Assembly (NCBI RefSeq): GCF_030646015.1 | Contig: NZ_JAUSLT010000101.1 | Span: 1-64,000 of the forward strand | DNA from: Bradyrhizobium sp. | GTDB lineage: Bacteria; Pseudomonadota; Alphaproteobacteria; Rhizobiales; Xanthobacteraceae | Direction of reading: 5' to 3' | DNA length: 64,000 nt | In this document: positions 60,842 to 64,000 of the stretch, piece after piece | Layout of the letters: the number at the start of each line of letters is the position of its first letter | How positions within the stretch are numbered: the stretch's first letter is position 1 | The notes under the pieces: model-generated | What the model was told of the DNA's origin: nothing | Database searches by the model: none | The model's input: the letters and a program-made list of their open reading frames with translations, nothing else | Program-made: the position numbers and the translations under genes

Positions 60842-61327
60842 CTAATCCGCGATCTGGACCTCGCCCTCGATTTCGACCGGCATCCCGAACGGCAACTCGG
60901 CCATGCCCACCGCGCTGCGGGCGTGGGCGCCGGCCTCAGGCCCCCACAGCTCGAGAATGAGGTCGGAGAAGCCGTTGATGACGGCGGGTTGCTGGACGAA
61001 GCCGGGCGCCGAGTTGACCATGCCGAAAATCCGCACCCAGTGCGAAATACGGTCGAGCTCGCCGACCGCGCGCTTGAGCGAGCCCAGCATTGACAGCGCC
61101 GTGAGCCTTGCGGCGACATAGCCCTGTTCGAGGCTCAGCTCGGCTCCGACCTTGCCGAACGGCTTGGCGAGCGGTCCTTCCGGGCTCTGCGGTCCGTGCC
61201 CGGCGATCACCGCGCGGTTTCCGATCCGGCGAACATGGACGAAAGGCAGGACCATGCCGGGCGGCGGGCTAAAGGCCGGCGGCAGGACCAAGCCGAGCGC
61301 GGTGAGGCGGGATTCGATGTTGGCCAT
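60842..61327 (-). CDS. RidA/YjgF-YER057c-like protein
   Basis: The 161-residue protein has the fold features VLPFVHVRRIGNRAVIAGHG, QGYVAARLTALSMLGSLKRA, LDRISHWVRIFGMVNSAPGF, and the final active-site arginine in HARSAVGMAELPFGMPVEIE. Family members deaminate reactive enamine/imine products in amino-acid metabolism; this longer variant may have another substrate. It lies alone, with a normal start ATG. Confidence 0.87.
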   Translation of the reverse strand: MANIESRLTALGLVLPPAFSPPPGMVLPFVHVRRIGNRAVIAGHGPQSPEGPLAKPFGKVGAELSLEQGYVAARLTALSMLGSLKRAVGELDRISHWVRIFGMVNSAPGFVQQPAVINGFSDLILELWGPEAGAHARSAVGMAELPFGMPVEIEGEVQIAD

Positions 61328-61496
61328 GGATGGACTCGTTTTCGTGGAAGCGTGGAAGAATCTGTCCGCCGTAGCGGGCAGCGCAAGAGCCGGGCGTCGC
61401 GCAATTGCCTCATCCTAACGCAAAATGCCCTGATGCAGGCGTATCCTGTCTGTGGCAAAATGCCGGCACATGATCCCCTTTGCGAGGGAGGCGCCG

Positions 61497-61862
61497 ATGG
61501 CCGCGCGTTTGTTGATCCTGCTTTCCGCAGTGGGTGTGCTGCTGCAGACCGGCGTCAGCCGCGCTGACGCCATCGACGGCGACTGGTGCAGCACCGACGG
61601 AATGCGGATGTCGATCCACGCCGAGAAGGTCACCACGCCGGGCGGCAAGCAAATCGACGGCAATTACAGCCGCCACGCTTTTGATTACGTCGTTCCGGCA
61701 GGCGAAAGTGGTTCAGGCGAAGTCGTGAACATCATCCTGCGTAGCGAGTACCTCGCGGTGTCGCGCCAGGGGTCGGCCGATGCGCCCTTGAGGGAATGGC
61801 GTCGCTGCAAGGAAACCATCAGCCGGCTGCCTTCCGGCAAGTTCCTGCAAGCGCTGGTTTGA
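61497..61862 (+). CDS. small secreted hypothetical protein
   Basis: The 121-residue product has a signal peptide (MAARLLILLSAVGVLLQTGV, cleavage after SRADA) and a mature part starting IDGDWCSTDGMRMSIHAEKV, with cysteines in DWCSTD and WRRCKET that could pair. GGGAGG lies upstream of the ATG at good spacing; the frame before it is not conserved-looking. Such short periplasmic proteins are common in Bradyrhizobium. Function unknown. Confidence 0.65.
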   Translation: MAARLLILLSAVGVLLQTGVSRADAIDGDWCSTDGMRMSIHAEKVTTPGGKQIDGNYSRHAFDYVVPAGESGSGEVVNIILRSEYLAVSRQGSADAPLREWRRCKETISRLPSGKFLQALV

Positions 61863-61900
61863 ATCGCTGACGTCCGCCAGTCCCGTCCAATGAGGGCGTG

Positions 61901-63265
61901 CTAGCCGGCCAGGCCTGTCGAGGCATCCGGCTGGATCGTGGCACGCAGTCCGCCGAGATCCGACGTATCGAGCCGCAGGGTCCAGCCATAGGCCTCGACG
62001 ACGTCTTGCACGATCGCAAGCCCGAGCCCGGCGCCGCCTCGCTGGTCGAGCCGCCCGCCGCGCGCGAGGACCGTTGGACGGATTGCTTCGGCAATGCCGC
62101 TACCGTCGTCCTCGACGGCAACGCCAAGGCCGTCAGCTCCGGCCGCGATCCGGACCTGGTTGCGGGCGTGGCGCGTCGCGTTCTCGAGCAGATTGCCCAG
62201 CGCCTCGGCCAGATCGGAGCGATCGAACGGCACCGTCACGTGTTCCGTCATCGCGATTTCGTAAGCGATCCGGGCACCTTCCGGTGTTCGCGCCAAAGTC
62301 GCGATCAGCGAGCGAACCAGCGGTGCAAGTGCTGTCGATGCGCCCGGCTGGGACCGCATGGCGCCCTGCAGCCGGGCCCGCGCGAGCTCGCGGTCGATAT
62401 GGCGGCGCATGGTCCCGATCACCTCGTCAATTCCGTCGGCCACGACCGATTGCCCCGCCTCGCGCAGGCGGCCGGCATCGGCCGCAAGCGCGGCCAGCGG
62501 CGTCCTGAGGCCATGCGCGAGATCGGCGGCGCGGTGGCGGGAGCGCTCGACTTCCTCGGCGCGGGCCGCCAACAGCGCATTGACTTCATCGACCAGCGGC
62601 CGCACTTCGTCGGGCACGCCGGCGGCGAGCCGCAGTTCGCGGCCGGCACGAATATCGGCAACGCCGCGCCGCAGCAGGTCGAGTGGCCGCAGTCCGAGGC
62701 CGACCTGTATCGCGGTCGCCGCCGCCAGTGCGATCCCGAGCAGGCCGAGTGCCGTCGCAAGGTCGGTGGCGAAAGCGGTCGTTGCCGCCGTTACATGCGC
62801 GGCATCGATCGCGACCGCGACCGTGACAGGGGTTTCGCGTCCCTTGATATCGAGCCGGACCCGGCGTTCGGCGATCAGCACCCGCCCATTGGCCGGGCCG
62901 ACCGCTTCGTGGCGATGCACTTCTTCGGCGGCCGGCTCGTCGTTGGGCAGCAGCAACGATGAATCCCACAGCGAGCGCGACCGCAGCGTCTGGCCGCGGT
63001 CGTCGGCGACCTGCCAATAGAGCCCCGATAGCGGTTCGGAAAACCGGGGATCGACGGGGCCACCGGTGACGACGATGTGCCCGTCGGCGTCGACCTCGAG
63101 GCCGGCCAGCAGTTTCTTCAGATGGACGTCGAGATCCTGGGAAACGGTGCGGCCGACATGGCGCTCGAACAGCAGCGTCAGACCGAGTCCGGCCAGCGCC
63201 AGGGCCAGGATGATCGCGGCGATACCGCCGGCGACGAGGCGCAGCCGCAGCGAGTTCCGGTTCAT
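61901..63265 (-). CDS. two-component sensor histidine kinase
   Basis: The 454-residue protein has two membrane helices (IAAIILALALAGLGLTLLFE near 25; LATALGLLGIALAAATAIQV near 180) bracketing a periplasmic sensor region, then HAMP-like linker and kinase. The H-box is HGLRTPLAAL with His251, followed by an N-box region and G-box VEDDGSGIAE. It would phosphorylate the regulator encoded upstream, whose stop overlaps its ATG (ATGA). It resembles the PhoQ/QseC-type kinases that follow PepSY and OmpR-type regulators. Confidence 0.92.
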   Translation of the reverse strand: MNRNSLRLRLVAGGIAAIILALALAGLGLTLLFERHVGRTVSQDLDVHLKKLLAGLEVDADGHIVVTGGPVDPRFSEPLSGLYWQVADDRGQTLRSRSLWDSSLLLPNDEPAAEEVHRHEAVGPANGRVLIAERRVRLDIKGRETPVTVAVAIDAAHVTAATTAFATDLATALGLLGIALAAATAIQVGLGLRPLDLLRRGVADIRAGRELRLAAGVPDEVRPLVDEVNALLAARAEEVERSRHRAADLAHGLRTPLAALAADAGRLREAGQSVVADGIDEVIGTMRRHIDRELARARLQGAMRSQPGASTALAPLVRSLIATLARTPEGARIAYEIAMTEHVTVPFDRSDLAEALGNLLENATRHARNQVRIAAGADGLGVAVEDDGSGIAEAIRPTVLARGGRLDQRGGAGLGLAIVQDVVEAYGWTLRLDTSDLGGLRATIQPDASTGLAG

Positions 63266-63930
63266 CCGACCGACTCTGGAATCAGATAGCCGAAACCGCG
63301 CCGGGTCTCGATCAGATCGACGCCGAGCTTGCGGCGCAGCCGGCCGACCAGAACCTCGATGGCGTTGGAATCATTGGCGTCGTCGGTGCCATGGATGTTT
63401 TCGCTGAGCTCGAGCTGCGATACGACACGGCCGCGTTGATGGATCAAATAGGCGACGACGCGATATTCCAGCGCCGACAGGTTGATCGGGACGCCGCGCA
63501 CGCTGACTTTCATTTGTCGCTCGTCGATGGCGAGGTCGCCAATCGTCACCACCGAGGAAGCGCGGCCGGCCGAGCGTCGCACGACGGAGCGCAGCCGCGC
63601 CAGCAATTCTTCCATTTGAAACGGCTTTGGCAGATAGTCGTCGGCGCCGGCATCGATGCCGTCGACGCGCTCGCTCCAGCTTCCGCGCGCCGTCAGGATC
63701 AAGACCGGCGTGGTGCGCCCGGCCGCCCGCCAACGCTTGAGGATGGCCAGACCGTCCATGCCGGGTAATCCCAGGTCCAGAATGATTGCGGCATAGTCTT
63801 CGGTATCGCCGCGGAACCATGCTTCCTCTCCCTGGCTTTCCCGGTCGACCACATAGCCCGCAGCCAACAACGCGCGGCCGACATCGGCGGCAATCTTTCG
63901 ATCATCTTCGACCAGCAGAACGCGCATCAT
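63262..63930 (-). CDS. OmpR/PhoP-type response regulator
   Basis: The 222-residue protein has a receiver domain with the acidic pair LVEDD, the phosphoacceptor Asp52 in IILDLGLPGMDG, the lysine in YLPKPFQMEEL, and a C-terminal winged helix (NLSALEYRVVAYLIHQRGRV; GTDDANDSNAIEVLVGRLRR). It works with the following kinase. Its ATG (one of two adjacent) overlaps the stop of a PepSY gene upstream. Confidence 0.93.
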   Translation of the reverse strand: MMRVLLVEDDRKIAADVGRALLAAGYVVDRESQGEEAWFRGDTEDYAAIILDLGLPGMDGLAILKRWRAAGRTTPVLILTARGSWSERVDGIDAGADDYLPKPFQMEELLARLRSVVRRSAGRASSVVTIGDLAIDERQMKVSVRGVPINLSALEYRVVAYLIHQRGRVVSQLELSENIHGTDDANDSNAIEVLVGRLRRKLGVDLIETRRGFGYLIPESVG

Positions 63931-64000
63931 TTCTCCCGGGTGCGGCCGATCTCGCCTGTAGCCGCATCGACATAGACTTCGAGAAGGCGTCCTCGGGCGC
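63927..64000 (-). CDS. PepSY domain-containing protein, 3' end only (partial)
   Basis: The right edge cuts this gene. The visible end reads GRLLEVYVDAATGEIGRTRE then a Lys and stop, the typical C-terminus of a PepSY domain. Its stop overlaps the ATG of the response regulator, so it is the first known gene of the three-gene operon. Confidence 0.7.
   Translation of the reverse strand, partial: ARGRLLEVYVDAATGEIGRTREK

Overview
The window looks like chromosomal DNA of an alphaproteobacterium of the Bradyrhizobium/Rhodopseudomonas type (Nitrobacteraceae). This is an inference from the GC-rich coding sequence, the many small Bradyrhizobium-like hypothetical proteins, the TRAP, universal-stress and patatin genes of the right end, and a dispersed palindromic repeat of a kind I associate with that family. 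No species assignment is possible from reading alone.

Layout. (1) 0.3-7.4 kb is an accessory, phage-flavoured edge: a Crp/Fnr regulator, a terminase-small-subunit-like gene, a three-Cys-motif protein with its TcmP partner, a translationally coupled minus-strand operon ending in a frameshifted SRAP (YedK-type) gene, and wrecks of an IS1182-like transposase and a serine resolvase. (2) 7.5-16.1 kb is a complete type I-C CRISPR-Cas locus (cas3-cas5c-cas8c-cas7c-cas4-cas1-cas2, then a leader and an array of 10 repeats and 9 spacers). (3) 16.3-50.9 kb lies between an intact tRNA-Arg(CCG) gene and a copy of that gene's 5' half plus promoter region. It carries many marks of repeated integration: six tRNA-Arg 3'-half repeats between 16.4 and 27.3 kb, a further tRNA-Arg relic at 35.06-35.10 kb, a tyrosine integrase, a large serine recombinase coupled to two ParB-like genes, two secreted caspase-like proteins, several nuclease genes, a STAND-like ATPase next to a broken Mrr-like nuclease, a 440-residue unknown protein beside iteron-like repeats, and three nucleotide-second-messenger enzymes. 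(4) 50.9-64 kb looks like core chromosome: universal stress protein, cyclic-nucleotide-domain patatin, a GntR/FCD regulator divergent from a TRAP transporter (dctP-dctQ-dctM), a YeeE/YedE-like gene interrupted by an in-frame stop, a flavin-dependent oxidoreductase, YccF, RidA, and a PepSY/response-regulator/histidine-kinase operon cut by the right edge.

How the genes work together. The CRISPR-Cas genes overlap or are closely spaced and form one interference, processing and adaptation unit. The GntR regulator probably controls the TRAP operon from operator-like palindromes in their shared intergenic region. The serine recombinase and the two ParB-like proteins are joined by two ATGA overlaps, with a divergent HTH gene, and behave like one mobile or regulatory cassette. 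This cassette, the iteron-flanked 440-residue protein and the STAND ATPase/nuclease pair are the best candidates for something not well described. Several genes are clearly broken (SRAP, transposase, resolvase, Mrr-like nuclease, YeeE/YedE). This fits decay in the accessory parts, although single-base assembly errors cannot be excluded.
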